Positions 19,548 through 27,327 of a stretch of DNA of 64,000 nucleotides are shown here, one piece after another. A model generated the notes under the pieces. It did no database searches. It worked only from the letters and a program-made list of their open reading frames with translations, and was not told the origin of the DNA. The DNA lies in NCBI RefSeq assembly GCF_048541825.1, contig NZ_CP183332.1, positions 620,001 through 684,000 of the forward strand, in the 5' to 3' direction. Both the position numbers and the translations under genes were made by a program. How positions within the stretch are numbered: position 1 is the stretch's first letter; each line of letters starts with the position of its first letter. The stretch comes from Caulobacter sp048541825 (lineage in GTDB: Bacteria; Pseudomonadota; Alphaproteobacteria; Caulobacterales; Caulobacteraceae).

Positions 19548-20223
19548 TCGCGCCCAACTCGGCATAGCGCGGATGATCCGCCGGCGCCTGGGCCGCCTCG
19601 TGCGCCCAGACCAGTGGATAGGGGATCAGCGCGCCCCACGATCCGGCCTCCAGGGCAGGCAGGATGTCCGAGCGCATCGAGTTGCCGGCCATCACCGCCT
19701 GATCGGCGCCCGTGCCATGGCGGTCGAACACCCGGCGATAGGTGTCGGCGTCCTTCTCCGAGACGATCTCGACGGCCGCGAACAGGTCGCCCAGCCCCGA
19801 CGAGGCCAGCTTCTGCTCCTGGTGCAGCAAATCGCCCTTGGTGATCAGGATCAGGCGATAGCGTTCCGAAAGCCGGGCCAGGGCGTGCTCGACGCCGGGC
19901 AGGGGCTCGACCGGCTCGGTCAGCATCTCGCGGCCGGCAGCCAGGATCTCGCGGATCACCCGGGTCGAGACCTCGCCGTCGGTCAACTCCATGGCCGTCT
20001 CGATCATCGACAGGGTGAAGCCCTTGGCCCCGTAGCCATAGAGCCGCAGGTTGCGCTTCTCGGTCGCCGCCAGCTGGGCCTCGATCCGGTCCTGGTCGCC
20101 GTGCTCGGCCAGCAGGTCGACGAACCGCTGGTGGGTCAGGCGAAACAGGCTCTCGCAGTGCCAAAGGGTGTCGTCGGCGTCGACGCCGACGGTGGTGATG
20201 GCGGGGGAGGACGGAGTGCGCAT
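19504..20223 (-). CDS. HAD-family hydrolase
   Basis: A 239-residue haloacid dehalogenase-type phosphatase: motif I VDADDTLWHCE near residue 14, motif II LILITKGD near 123, motif III Lys in VSEKDADTYRRVF, and motif IV AGNSMRSDILPA. A helical cap lies between motifs I and II. The start at 20223 follows GGGAAGGAC. Convergent with the acyltransferase gene. Substrate not predictable beyond a small phosphorylated metabolite. Confidence 0.88.
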   Translation of the reverse strand: MRTPSSPAITTVGVDADDTLWHCESLFRLTHQRFVDLLAEHGDQDRIEAQLAATEKRNLRLYGYGAKGFTLSMIETAMELTDGEVSTRVIREILAAGREMLTEPVEPLPGVEHALARLSERYRLILITKGDLLHQEQKLASSGLGDLFAAVEIVSEKDADTYRRVFDRHGTGADQAVMAGNSMRSDILPALEAGSWGALIPYPLVWAHEAAQAPADHPRYAELGAISALPDWVDQISAS

Positions 20224-20355
20224 GTCCTTCCCGTCGCCGGATCGCCGGCAAGCGTCAAGCCGCCTTGCCGCAGCGGTCACGAACATCATCGCGCTTGCAT
20301 CCGGCCTGATCGCTGTTCAGGTTGACCCCAAAGAGCAGAAAAACGGGAGGCGTCC

Positions 20356-21516
20356 ATGGCGTTCGGCGACTATCAGAACGAGATCTATTTCGGCGGCCTG
20401 ACGCGCGGCGTGAAGCCGACCCTGCCGGTGGACTTCAAGACCCTCGAGGCCCGAGCCCATGCGGCCCTGCCGCCCTCGACCCTCTCGTATGTGCAGGGCG
20501 GCTGCGGCGATGAATTCACCCAGGATCACAACGCCGAGGCCTTCAAGCGCTGGGGCCTGATCCCACGGATGATGGTCGACTGCTCGACGCGCGACCTGTC
20601 CATCGAGCTGTTTGGTCTCAAGCTGCCGAGCCCGATCTTTCTGGCGCCGATCGGGGTGATCGGCCTGTGCGCCCAGGACGGTCATGGCGATATCGCCACG
20701 GCCAAGGCGTCGGCCGCCACCGGCGTGCCGATGGTCGCCTCGACCCTGATGAATGATCCGATGGAGCAGGTCGCCGCCGCCCTCGGCGACACGCCTGGCT
20801 TCTTCCAGCTCTATACGCCCAGGGACAAGGACGTCGCAGAGAGCCTGGTGCGCCGGGCCGAGGCCTCGGGCTTCAAGGCCATCGTCGTGACCCTGGACAC
20901 CTGGGTGACCGGCTGGCGGCCGCGCGACCTGAACGACGCCAACTTCCCGCAGCTGCGCGGCCACGCCCTTGCCAACTATATGTCCGACCCGGCCTTCCGC
21001 GCCCTGCTGGCCAAGCCGCCGGAGGAGGATCCGCAGGCCGCCGTGGCCCAGTGGGGCCGCACCTTCGGCAAGAACCTGACCTGGGCCGACCTGCCCTGGC
21101 TGCGGTCGCTGACCAAGCTGCCGCTGATCCTCAAGGGCATCTGCCATCCCGACGACGCCAGGCGGGCCATCGATGGCGGTGTGGACGGGATCTATTGCTC
21201 AAACCACGGCGGACGGCAGGCCAATGGCGGGCTGGCGGCGATCGACATGCTCAAGGGCGTCGTCGACGCCTCGGGTTCGACGCCGGTGATGTTCGATTCC
21301 GGGGTTCGGTCGGGCAGCGACGTGGTCAAGGCTCTGGCCCTGGGCGCGGCGGCGGTGGGCGTGGGGCGTCCCTATGCCTATGGCCTGGCGCTGGAAGGCG
21401 TGGCGGGCGTCGTCCACGTCCTGCGCAGCATTCTGGCCGAGGCCGATCTGCTGATGGCGGTCGATGGCTATCCCACCCTGGCCGACCTTCGCGCGGCCGG
21501 CCTGGTCAGGACCTGA
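20356..21516 (+). CDS. FMN-dependent alpha-hydroxy-acid oxidase/dehydrogenase (lactate oxidase-like)
   Basis: A 386-residue TIM-barrel flavoprotein of the glycolate oxidase/lactate dehydrogenase family. Visible features are LSYVQGGCGDEFT at the start, FLAPIGVIGL, an LPLILKGI strand with FMN-binding lysine, the active-site histidine and arginine in SNHGGRQANGG, and the FMN phosphate loop FDSGVRSGSDVVKALALGA. It oxidises an L-2-hydroxy acid to the 2-oxo acid. The sequence resembles lactate 2-monooxygenase-type members more than LldD, but the exact substrate is open. GGGAGG precedes the ATG. Confidence 0.88.
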   Translation: MAFGDYQNEIYFGGLTRGVKPTLPVDFKTLEARAHAALPPSTLSYVQGGCGDEFTQDHNAEAFKRWGLIPRMMVDCSTRDLSIELFGLKLPSPIFLAPIGVIGLCAQDGHGDIATAKASAATGVPMVASTLMNDPMEQVAAALGDTPGFFQLYTPRDKDVAESLVRRAEASGFKAIVVTLDTWVTGWRPRDLNDANFPQLRGHALANYMSDPAFRALLAKPPEEDPQAAVAQWGRTFGKNLTWADLPWLRSLTKLPLILKGICHPDDARRAIDGGVDGIYCSNHGGRQANGGLAAIDMLKGVVDASGSTPVMFDSGVRSGSDVVKALALGAAAVGVGRPYAYGLALEGVAGVVHVLRSILAEADLLMAVDGYPTLADLRAAGLVRT

Positions 21517-21521
21517 AAGGC

Positions 21522-21665
21522 CTAGAACGACTGGATGAAAAAGATCGTGGCGCTGATCGGCAGGGCGGCGACGAGCATCAGGCGCAGCGCCGTTTCACCC
21601 AGACTCAGAAGGTTGAGCTTCGAGCCTTCTCTGGCGATGAGGCGGGGGGCGCTGAGGGTCGTCAT
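21522..21665 (-). CDS. Small hypothetical membrane peptide, 47 aa
   Basis: A short gene read from the sequence: ATG at 21665 with a near-ideal ribosome-binding site (AAGGAG, 7 bp upstream), 47 codons, stop TAG at 21522, five bases from the convergent oxidase stop. The product begins MTTLSAPRLIAREGSKLNLL and ends in a hydrophobic segment of about 20 residues (LRLMLVAALPISATIFFIQ), so it is a likely tail-anchored or single-pass peptide. No family recognised. The strong Shine-Dalgarno and exact gene spacing support it. Confidence 0.6.
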   Translation of the reverse strand: MTTLSAPRLIAREGSKLNLLSLGETALRLMLVAALPISATIFFIQSF

Positions 21666-21777
21666 CGGTCTGCTCCTTGGACGCTCTAGTGATGAGCCCC
21701 AAGGCGTTAACGCCGCATAATCTTGAAAGGATGCCAGGCCGCGACAACTTGTCCTTGGGCAGGCCGGGCTCGCGGTT

Positions 21778-22062
21778 TCAGGGCGCCGCCCAGGACGGTC
21801 CCGGCTCGGGTGAGCGCAGGCTGGCGCAGGCTGCGTGAGCCTTGACCACCCGGCGCAGCGAGGCCGGGAAGCGGTGCAGCTTGTCCCCTGGCCGGATCGG
21901 TCGGGCTACCAGATCGCCGCCGCAGTTGGGACACGTCCCCAAGAATCGCGTGTCGGCGCAGTCGGCGCAAAAAGTGCACTCGAAGGTGCAGATCCGCGCC
22001 GCCTCGCTGGACGGCGGCAGGTCGCGGTCGCAGCACTCGCAATTGGGGCGCAGTTCGAGCAC
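21778..22062 (-). CDS. DUF1272 cysteine-rich zinc-binding protein
   Basis: A 94-residue protein opening LELRPNCECCDRDLPP, followed by CTFECTFCADCADT and CPNCGGDL: the paired cysteines of the small DUF1272 family, probably binding zinc. A basic, less conserved tail follows (PIRPGDKLHRFP). I start it at GTG 22062, because family similarity starts there and GGGAGGA lies upstream. An upstream in-frame start at 22104 adds unrelated residues. Function unknown. Confidence 0.8.
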   Translation of the reverse strand: MLELRPNCECCDRDLPPSSEAARICTFECTFCADCADTRFLGTCPNCGGDLVARPIRPGDKLHRFPASLRRVVKAHAACASLRSPEPGPSWAAP

Positions 22063-22222
22063 GGGCCGTCCTCCCTGACTTTCATGTGGTGGGCCTTGCA
22101 CCATAAGGGGTTGAGGCTTGTTCCGACGAGGGGGGGGCTTCGCATATCACGGGAATGTGGCGGCGGGCCCTGACCCCCGTGATCAGAGGGGTTGACCCCC
22201 CTTCTTGCACCCCCTAGACACG

Positions 22223-22263
22223 CCGCCGTTTGCGCGGCGGTCGGGCCAAAAGCCCGACCGCCG
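22223..22263 (+). promoter_or_regulatory. Candidate carA leader with two mutually exclusive hairpins
   Basis: Stem A is CCGCCG (22223-22228) with CGGCGG (22235-22240). Stem B is a 12-bp hairpin, 22235-22246 with 22252-22263, loop CAAAA. The right arm of A is the left part of B, so they cannot coexist, as in attenuator-type leaders. The structure ends about 80 bp before the carA ribosome-binding site. No T-run follows stem B, so an intrinsic terminator is not evident. Confidence 0.45.
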
Positions 22264-22361
22264 TCTTGCAAAGAGATCGCGCGCTTTCCCGGTGGCGCGG
22301 GGTTACGCCCGGCCCGCCAGTTTGCGACAATGACCACGCGTTTTTAGGAGGCGCTTCCGAG

Positions 22362-23546
22362 ATGTCCCAAGACCTTCTCTCCCCTCCAGTTCTGCTCAAG
22401 GGCGTCACCGGTGTCCTGGCCCTGGCCGACGGCACGATCCTGCAAGGCGTGGGCTGCGGCGCGATCGGCGACGCGGTCGGCGAGGTGTGCTTCAACACCG
22501 CCATGACCGGTTATCAGGAGATCCTGACCGACCCGTCCTACATGGCCCAGATCGTCGCCTTCACCTTCCCGCACGTCGGCAATGTCGGGACCAATGTTGA
22601 AGACGTCGAGCAGATGTCCGGCGCATCGGAAACGGCCGCGCGAGGCGCGATCTTCCGCGAGGTTCCGACGGCTGAGGCCAACTGGCGCTCGAGCAGCGAT
22701 TTCGACGGCTGGATGAAGCGTCGCGGCATGGTCGGCCTGGCCGGCGTCGACACCCGCGCCCTGACCCGCAAGATCCGCGAAACTGGCATGCCGCATGGCG
22801 TCATCGCCCACAATCCGGACGGTCTGTTCGACCTGCCCGCCTTGGTCGCCAAGGCCCGCGAATGGTCGGGCCTCGAAGGCCTGGACCTGGCCAAGGACGC
22901 CTCGACCACCCAGGCCTTTACCTGGGACGAGGGCCTATGGTCGTGGCCGGAAGGCTACGCCAAGCTGGACAAGCCCAAGTACGAGGTCGTGGTCCTCGAC
23001 TACGGCGTCAAACGCAACATCCTGCGGGCTCTCGCCCATGTCGGGGCCCGCGCCACGGTGGTGCCCGCCAATACCTCGGCCGAGGATATCCTGGCCCGCA
23101 ATCCCGACGGCGTGCTGCTGTCCAACGGCCCCGGTGACCCGGCCGCGACGGGCCAGTATGCGGTGCCCGAGATCCAGAAGCTGGTCGCCAGCGGCAAGCC
23201 GGTGTTCGGCATCTGCCTGGGCCACCAGATGCTGGCCCTGGCGCTGGGCGCCAAGACGGTGAAGATGGAACAGGGCCACCACGGGGCCAACCATCCGGTC
23301 AAGGACCTGACCACCGACAAGGTCGAGATCGTCTCGATGAACCACGGCTTCACGGTCGACAGCGCCAGCCTGCCGGCGGGCGTCACCGAGACCCACGTGT
23401 CGTTGTTCGACGGCACCAATGCCGGCATCCAGCTGACGGGCAAGCCGGTGTTCAGCGTTCAGCACCACCCGGAAGCCTCGCCCGGTCCGACGGATTCGCT
23501 CTATCTGTTCGAGCGCTTCGCCGGCCTGATGGACGCGGCGAAATAG
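22362..23546 (+). CDS. carA: Carbamoyl-phosphate synthase small subunit
   Basis: CarA hydrolyses glutamine and passes ammonia to CarB, giving carbamoyl phosphate for arginine and pyrimidines. The 394-residue protein shows the N-terminal FNTAMTGYQEILTDPSY signature and a C-terminal class I amidotransferase domain with the nucleophile in FGICLGHQML and the His-Glu pair in VQHHPEASPGP. ATG at 22362 follows AGGAGG. carB is not adjacent. The next gene downstream is the globin-like gene. A strong hairpin follows the stop. Confidence 0.97.
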   Translation: MSQDLLSPPVLLKGVTGVLALADGTILQGVGCGAIGDAVGEVCFNTAMTGYQEILTDPSYMAQIVAFTFPHVGNVGTNVEDVEQMSGASETAARGAIFREVPTAEANWRSSSDFDGWMKRRGMVGLAGVDTRALTRKIRETGMPHGVIAHNPDGLFDLPALVAKAREWSGLEGLDLAKDASTTQAFTWDEGLWSWPEGYAKLDKPKYEVVVLDYGVKRNILRALAHVGARATVVPANTSAEDILARNPDGVLLSNGPGDPAATGQYAVPEIQKLVASGKPVFGICLGHQMLALALGAKTVKMEQGHHGANHPVKDLTTDKVEIVSMNHGFTVDSASLPAGVTETHVSLFDGTNAGIQLTGKPVFSVQHHPEASPGPTDSLYLFERFAGLMDAAK

Positions 23547-23555
23547 GGCGCGTTC

Positions 23556-23578
23556 GCCCCCGCCGATCCGGCGGGGGC
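23556..23578 (+). terminator. Stem-loop downstream of carA
   Basis: GCCCCCGCCG (23556-23565) pairs perfectly with 23569-23578 across a 3-nt loop, 10 bp after the carA stop. There is no T-run, so termination may need Rho or the hairpin may only protect the 3' end. Confidence 0.6.
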
Positions 23579-23700
23579 GGCGTCACAAAATCACTTCCTC
23601 ACTGTCATGCGCCCATCACGCTCCCAGCCAGGGCGTGTGTTAGCGTCGACACGTTCCCAGTTCGCTTTGGTTTCACTTATGGCTCCGGCGAGGACACGTC

Positions 23701-24108
23701 ATGACCAGCAACCTGATCCCCTATGAGCGCATCGGCGGCGAGACGATCGCCCAGGCCGCGCTCGACGACTTCTTCCAGCGCGCCCAGGCCGACGACCGAC
23801 TGGCCGACGTGTTTGGCCCGGTGATCACGGCGGGCGGGCGCGCCTTCCTGGCGGTGTCGATGGACGCCGGCCGCGCCGATGGCCGCGACGATGTTGAACC
23901 CGCTCTGGCCTGGCTGAGCGAACTGGGTCTGGGCGACGACGAACTGGACCTGGTCATCGGGCATCTGGCCGCCGCTCTGGAAGTCCTCGGCGTCGATGAT
24001 GACCTCATCGCCGAGATCGCCGACCAGGCGGAGTCGCTGCGCGACGCCGCCCTGGCGATCGATCCCGACGAGGAAGACGAAGACGAAGACGAAGAGGTCG
24101 CAGCCTAG
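23701..24108 (+). CDS. Degenerate truncated-globin-like protein, probably heme-free
   Basis: A 135-residue protein whose start (IPYERIGGETIAQAALDDFF) and helices G-H (IGHLAAALEVLGVDDDLIAE) follow group I truncated hemoglobins. The E-helix region is shortened, and the position expected for the proximal histidine lies in ALAWLSELGLGDDE, with no histidine. The only histidine in the protein is in helix G. The helix-B tyrosine is phenylalanine (DDFFQR). The C-terminus is very acidic (DPDEEDEDEDEE). I infer a globin fold that has lost heme binding. Its stop overlaps the convergent esterase stop by 4 bp. Confidence 0.6.
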   Translation: MTSNLIPYERIGGETIAQAALDDFFQRAQADDRLADVFGPVITAGGRAFLAVSMDAGRADGRDDVEPALAWLSELGLGDDELDLVIGHLAAALEVLGVDDDLIAEIADQAESLRDAALAIDPDEEDEDEDEEVAA

Positions 24109-25724
24109 GTCCCGAACTGGGTGAACGGGACCTTGTTGAACAGCTCCCGCTCGGCCCCGCGCGGGTCGTCGGCCATGGCCGAGGGCGTGTTGAACACCAG
24201 CGTCTGGCGTCTGGGCAGGGTGTAGGGCTCCCAGGTCGGTATCGCCGCGCAGTTGGGATTGCCGGTGCGGGCAAAGGCGATGAAGGCGTCGCCCATCTGG
24301 CTGGACATGGCGATCGAGTCCGCGCCGCCGTCGGCCAGTGAGCCCTTTGCCGTCAGCGTGCCGAACACCAGGGCGATGTCGAGGGTGTGGGGCGCGCCCC
24401 AGACGCCGCCGTCGCGCGGCGAGCGCCAGTCCACCTGATAGACATAGGCCGGCGCGCCGGCCCGGGCCCGCTCCTCGGCCTGGATGATCGCCGCCTTCCA
24501 CGAGCGTCCCGCCGTGCCGGCGGCGAAGAACACGTCCGACGGCGAATAGTCCGGATAGATCCTGCGATAGGCCGTCACGACCGTGGCCGGGTCGATGTCG
24601 ATGCGGGCGTTGAACTGGCCGGGCAGGCGGGCGATCACGTCGTCCCAGCTCATGGCCAGCATCGTCTTGTCATAGCCGACGAAGCCGCGCGTCTCGTCGT
24701 GGGTGTTGCCGCACATCATCGGCACGTCCAGGCTCTGGGGCGCGGCGTCGGGGAAGAACGGGTGGCGGGTCAGGGATCGCTCGTCCAGCACCGGACCCAT
24801 ATAGACGCCGCCCGAGCCCGCCACGGGGTCCACCGCCTTCAGGCCATTCAGAAGCTGGTCGGCGGGGAGGGCGCGCAGTTGGGCCAGCTCGCGGACCCCC
24901 AGCTTGTCGAGGAATAATTGCGCCCGCTTGGTGGCGTTGAACGGGCCGCCCACCGTGACCTGCTGGCCGCTCATGGTGGCGGCGCGGTGGAACAGGCCCT
25001 TGGCTGTCGGCATGGCCATCAGGGTGGCGATCTTGGCCCCGCCGCCGGACTGTCCAAACACCGTGACATTGCCCGGATCGCCGCCGAACGCCGCGATATT
25101 GTCGCGCACCCATTCCAGGGCCAGCACGAGGTCCATCTGACCGGCATTGCCGCTGTCGGCGACGCTGGGGTCATTGAAGATGCGCGGCAGATACAGATAG
25201 CCAAAGGCGTTGAGCCGGTGATTGACGGTGACCACCACCACGTCGCCGCGCTTGGCCAGTCTGGACCCGTCGTACAACGGGCTGCCGCCCGAGCCGCCGT
25301 TATAGGCACCGCCATGGATATAGACCATCACCGGCCGCCTGGCGCCGTCGGCGAGGCCGCGCTTGTCAGCCTTGGCGGGCGTCCAGACATTCAGGAACAG
25401 GCAGTCCTCCGACAGCGTCTCGCCGTCCTCGCCCTTGCCGGTCTGCATCGAGGCCGCGCCATAGGTCAGGGCGTCCTGGACGCCGGTCCAAGGCTGCGGC
25501 TTGACCGGCGGCATGAACCGCCGCGCGCCGCCGGTATCTCCCCCGTAGCGCAGGCCCTTAAAGACATGGACGCCCTCGGCGCTGGCGCCGCGCACCTTGC
25601 CAGCTGCAGTCGCCACGACCGGTGAGCGCGCCGCGTCGGTCGCGAAGCCAGCTGACGGGGCCATAGCCGCGGCGCCGGCGGCGATCAGCAGGCCGCGCCG
25701 GTCGGGGGTGTGGCGGGTGTCCAT
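24105..25724 (-). CDS. Exported type-B carboxylesterase
   Basis: A 539-residue carboxylesterase. The N-terminus carries a Tat-like signal (TPDRRGLLIAAGAAA). The alpha/beta hydrolase shows the oxyanion motif YIHGGAYNGGSGG, the nucleophile in FGQSGGGAKIA, an acidic residue around NTHDETRGF, and the histidine in GAPHTLDIALVFG. Related enzymes hydrolyse carboxylic esters, including some xenobiotics. ATG at 25724 is preceded by CGGAGGA. It is followed upstream by the mannanase gene on the same strand (72-bp gap), so both exported hydrolases may be cotranscribed. Confidence 0.92.
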   Translation of the reverse strand: MDTRHTPDRRGLLIAAGAAAMAPSAGFATDAARSPVVATAAGKVRGASAEGVHVFKGLRYGGDTGGARRFMPPVKPQPWTGVQDALTYGAASMQTGKGEDGETLSEDCLFLNVWTPAKADKRGLADGARRPVMVYIHGGAYNGGSGGSPLYDGSRLAKRGDVVVVTVNHRLNAFGYLYLPRIFNDPSVADSGNAGQMDLVLALEWVRDNIAAFGGDPGNVTVFGQSGGGAKIATLMAMPTAKGLFHRAATMSGQQVTVGGPFNATKRAQLFLDKLGVRELAQLRALPADQLLNGLKAVDPVAGSGGVYMGPVLDERSLTRHPFFPDAAPQSLDVPMMCGNTHDETRGFVGYDKTMLAMSWDDVIARLPGQFNARIDIDPATVVTAYRRIYPDYSPSDVFFAAGTAGRSWKAAIIQAEERARAGAPAYVYQVDWRSPRDGGVWGAPHTLDIALVFGTLTAKGSLADGGADSIAMSSQMGDAFIAFARTGNPNCAAIPTWEPYTLPRRQTLVFNTPSAMADDPRGAERELFNKVPFTQFGT

Positions 25725-25796
25725 GGGTATCCTCCGGCGGCTTCTGGCGAGCTTGGAGGCAGAGGTATCACAGCCCATGACACCGGTGGACAGGAT

Positions 25797-27119
25797 TTAC
25801 AGGCGAGCGATCGCGCTGGCGTGAGCCTCGATCACCGCCAGGGTCGAAACGTCCGCGTCGAACACGCCGAACAGGCCTTGTTCCTCCTGCGGCGGATCGC
25901 CGACGAAACTGGTGTCGCCCTTTTTGAACCAGGCGTCGGGCTGCTGGGCGCGGCCCTCGCCGTTCCAGGCCCAGAAGTTGGTTCCGGCCACCGGGCCGCC
26001 GGCCTTCATGTCGGCCAGGGTCAGGTCGAAGATCGTCTGGTAAAAACGATCCTTGTAGGTCGCCGGCGCGCCGGGCGTGAAGGCGCGGTCGTCGCGGATC
26101 AGGCCAAACTCCTCGATGACCAGCGGCTTGTTCAGGCCCTTGGCCAGGGCGATGTGGCGGGTGACATAGTCACGGCACCTGGCCTCGCCGGCCTCGTAGG
26201 TCCCGGGCTGGTTCTTGAAGTCTATCCAGCTCCAGTTGTTGGGCCAGACGTGCAGGGTCATGTAGTCGATGGCGGCGGGCCTGTGCGCCTCGACCACACA
26301 GGACTCGCGCTCCAGGCAGCCCATCGCGCCTTCGCTGCCGGTCGAGACCAGGTGTTTGGGATCGATGCTCTTGATGTAGGCCGCCGTCTCGTCGATCCAG
26401 CGGTAATAGGTCGGCAGGTTCTTGACCCCGAACGCTTCCGTGCCACCCGGGCGCGGCTCATTGGCCAGTTGCCAGGCCATGATCGTCGGGTCGTCGCGAT
26501 AGGGTTTGCCGGTGACAGTGCTGGTGCGGCCGACCACGGCCTTGATGTAGTGGCGGAACAGGGCGTTGGCCTTGGCGTCGCCATAGAAGCGGGCCGAATA
26601 GTCGGGATATTCCGGCCAGGGATGGGCCGGGTCTCCCTGCTGGAACCATGACCCGTTACCCGTCCAGTTCAGATAGGCCGGCATGCCGCCTGACCAGTCC
26701 CAGAAGTTGTTGAGATAGATCACGGCCTTCATGTCGCGCTGCGCCATCTGCGCCAGCAGGATATCCAGGCCCGTCAGCAGGTCGGCGCTGTAGTCCTCGC
26801 CCGGACCCCGGAAGGTGGGATCCATCGCGACCTTGGCCGGCGAGCGCTCTCCCGAGCCCAGCACCCGCAGATTGGTGACGCCCAGGCTCTTGAGCTTGTC
26901 GAGTTCACGCCCCAGCCGCGCGCGGTCGCCATAGGCGGCGGGCGAGCCCAGCCAGGCACCGTACCAGAGATTGCTCCCCACGAAGCGATAGGGCTTGCCG
27001 TCGAGGGTCAGGCGGCCGTCGGAGACGGCGACGAAGTCCTTCGGCTTGGCGGTGGCTTGAACTCCGGTAGCGGCCATCGCGGCGGCGCCAGCGACCATCA
27101 GGTGACGTCTCGACAGCAT
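25797..27119 (-). CDS. Exported GH5-type beta-mannanase
   Basis: A 440-residue glycoside hydrolase with a Tat-like signal (MLSRRHLMVAGAAAMAATG). GH5 mannanase features: VGSNLWYGAWLG near the start, NNFWDWSGGMPAYLNW, the acid/base glutamate in WQLANEPRPG, and the nucleophile glutamate in VIEEFGLIRD. It should cleave internal beta-1,4-mannosidic bonds of plant mannans outside the cytoplasm. ATG 27119 follows GAGGAGAACC. The divergent gene encodes a TonB receptor, whose ligand, however, looks like a siderophore and not a mannooligosaccharide. Confidence 0.9.
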   Translation of the reverse strand: MLSRRHLMVAGAAAMAATGVQATAKPKDFVAVSDGRLTLDGKPYRFVGSNLWYGAWLGSPAAYGDRARLGRELDKLKSLGVTNLRVLGSGERSPAKVAMDPTFRGPGEDYSADLLTGLDILLAQMAQRDMKAVIYLNNFWDWSGGMPAYLNWTGNGSWFQQGDPAHPWPEYPDYSARFYGDAKANALFRHYIKAVVGRTSTVTGKPYRDDPTIMAWQLANEPRPGGTEAFGVKNLPTYYRWIDETAAYIKSIDPKHLVSTGSEGAMGCLERESCVVEAHRPAAIDYMTLHVWPNNWSWIDFKNQPGTYEAGEARCRDYVTRHIALAKGLNKPLVIEEFGLIRDDRAFTPGAPATYKDRFYQTIFDLTLADMKAGGPVAGTNFWAWNGEGRAQQPDAWFKKGDTSFVGDPPQEEQGLFGVFDADVSTLAVIEAHASAIARL

Positions 27120-27264
27120 GCTTGGTTCTCCTCGTTTGGCGAGACTAGCGACGGCCTTGGGCGCGGGGGAGGGGTATTCAGGCAATTTAATCGTGAAAAT
27201 TGATAATTGTACCTCGCTCCCCTATGGGAAGAGCGGGTGGATGTCCAAAAAAGTAACCCGTCGT

Positions 27265-27286
27265 ATTGATAATGAAAATAGTTCGC
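27265..27286 (+). promoter_or_regulatory. Candidate Fur-type iron box upstream of TonB receptor
   Basis: ATTGATAATGAAAATAGTTC lies 40-60 bp before the preferred receptor start, in a stretch much richer in A/T than its surroundings. It resembles a degenerate GATAAT-repeat Fur box. A second similar run (GAAAATTGATAATTGT) lies near 27193. The match is by eye only. Confidence 0.35.
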
Positions 27287-27327
27287 AGTATCAGGAGCGC
27301 CCTTTTTCAATCGGGTCCTCGTCCGCG

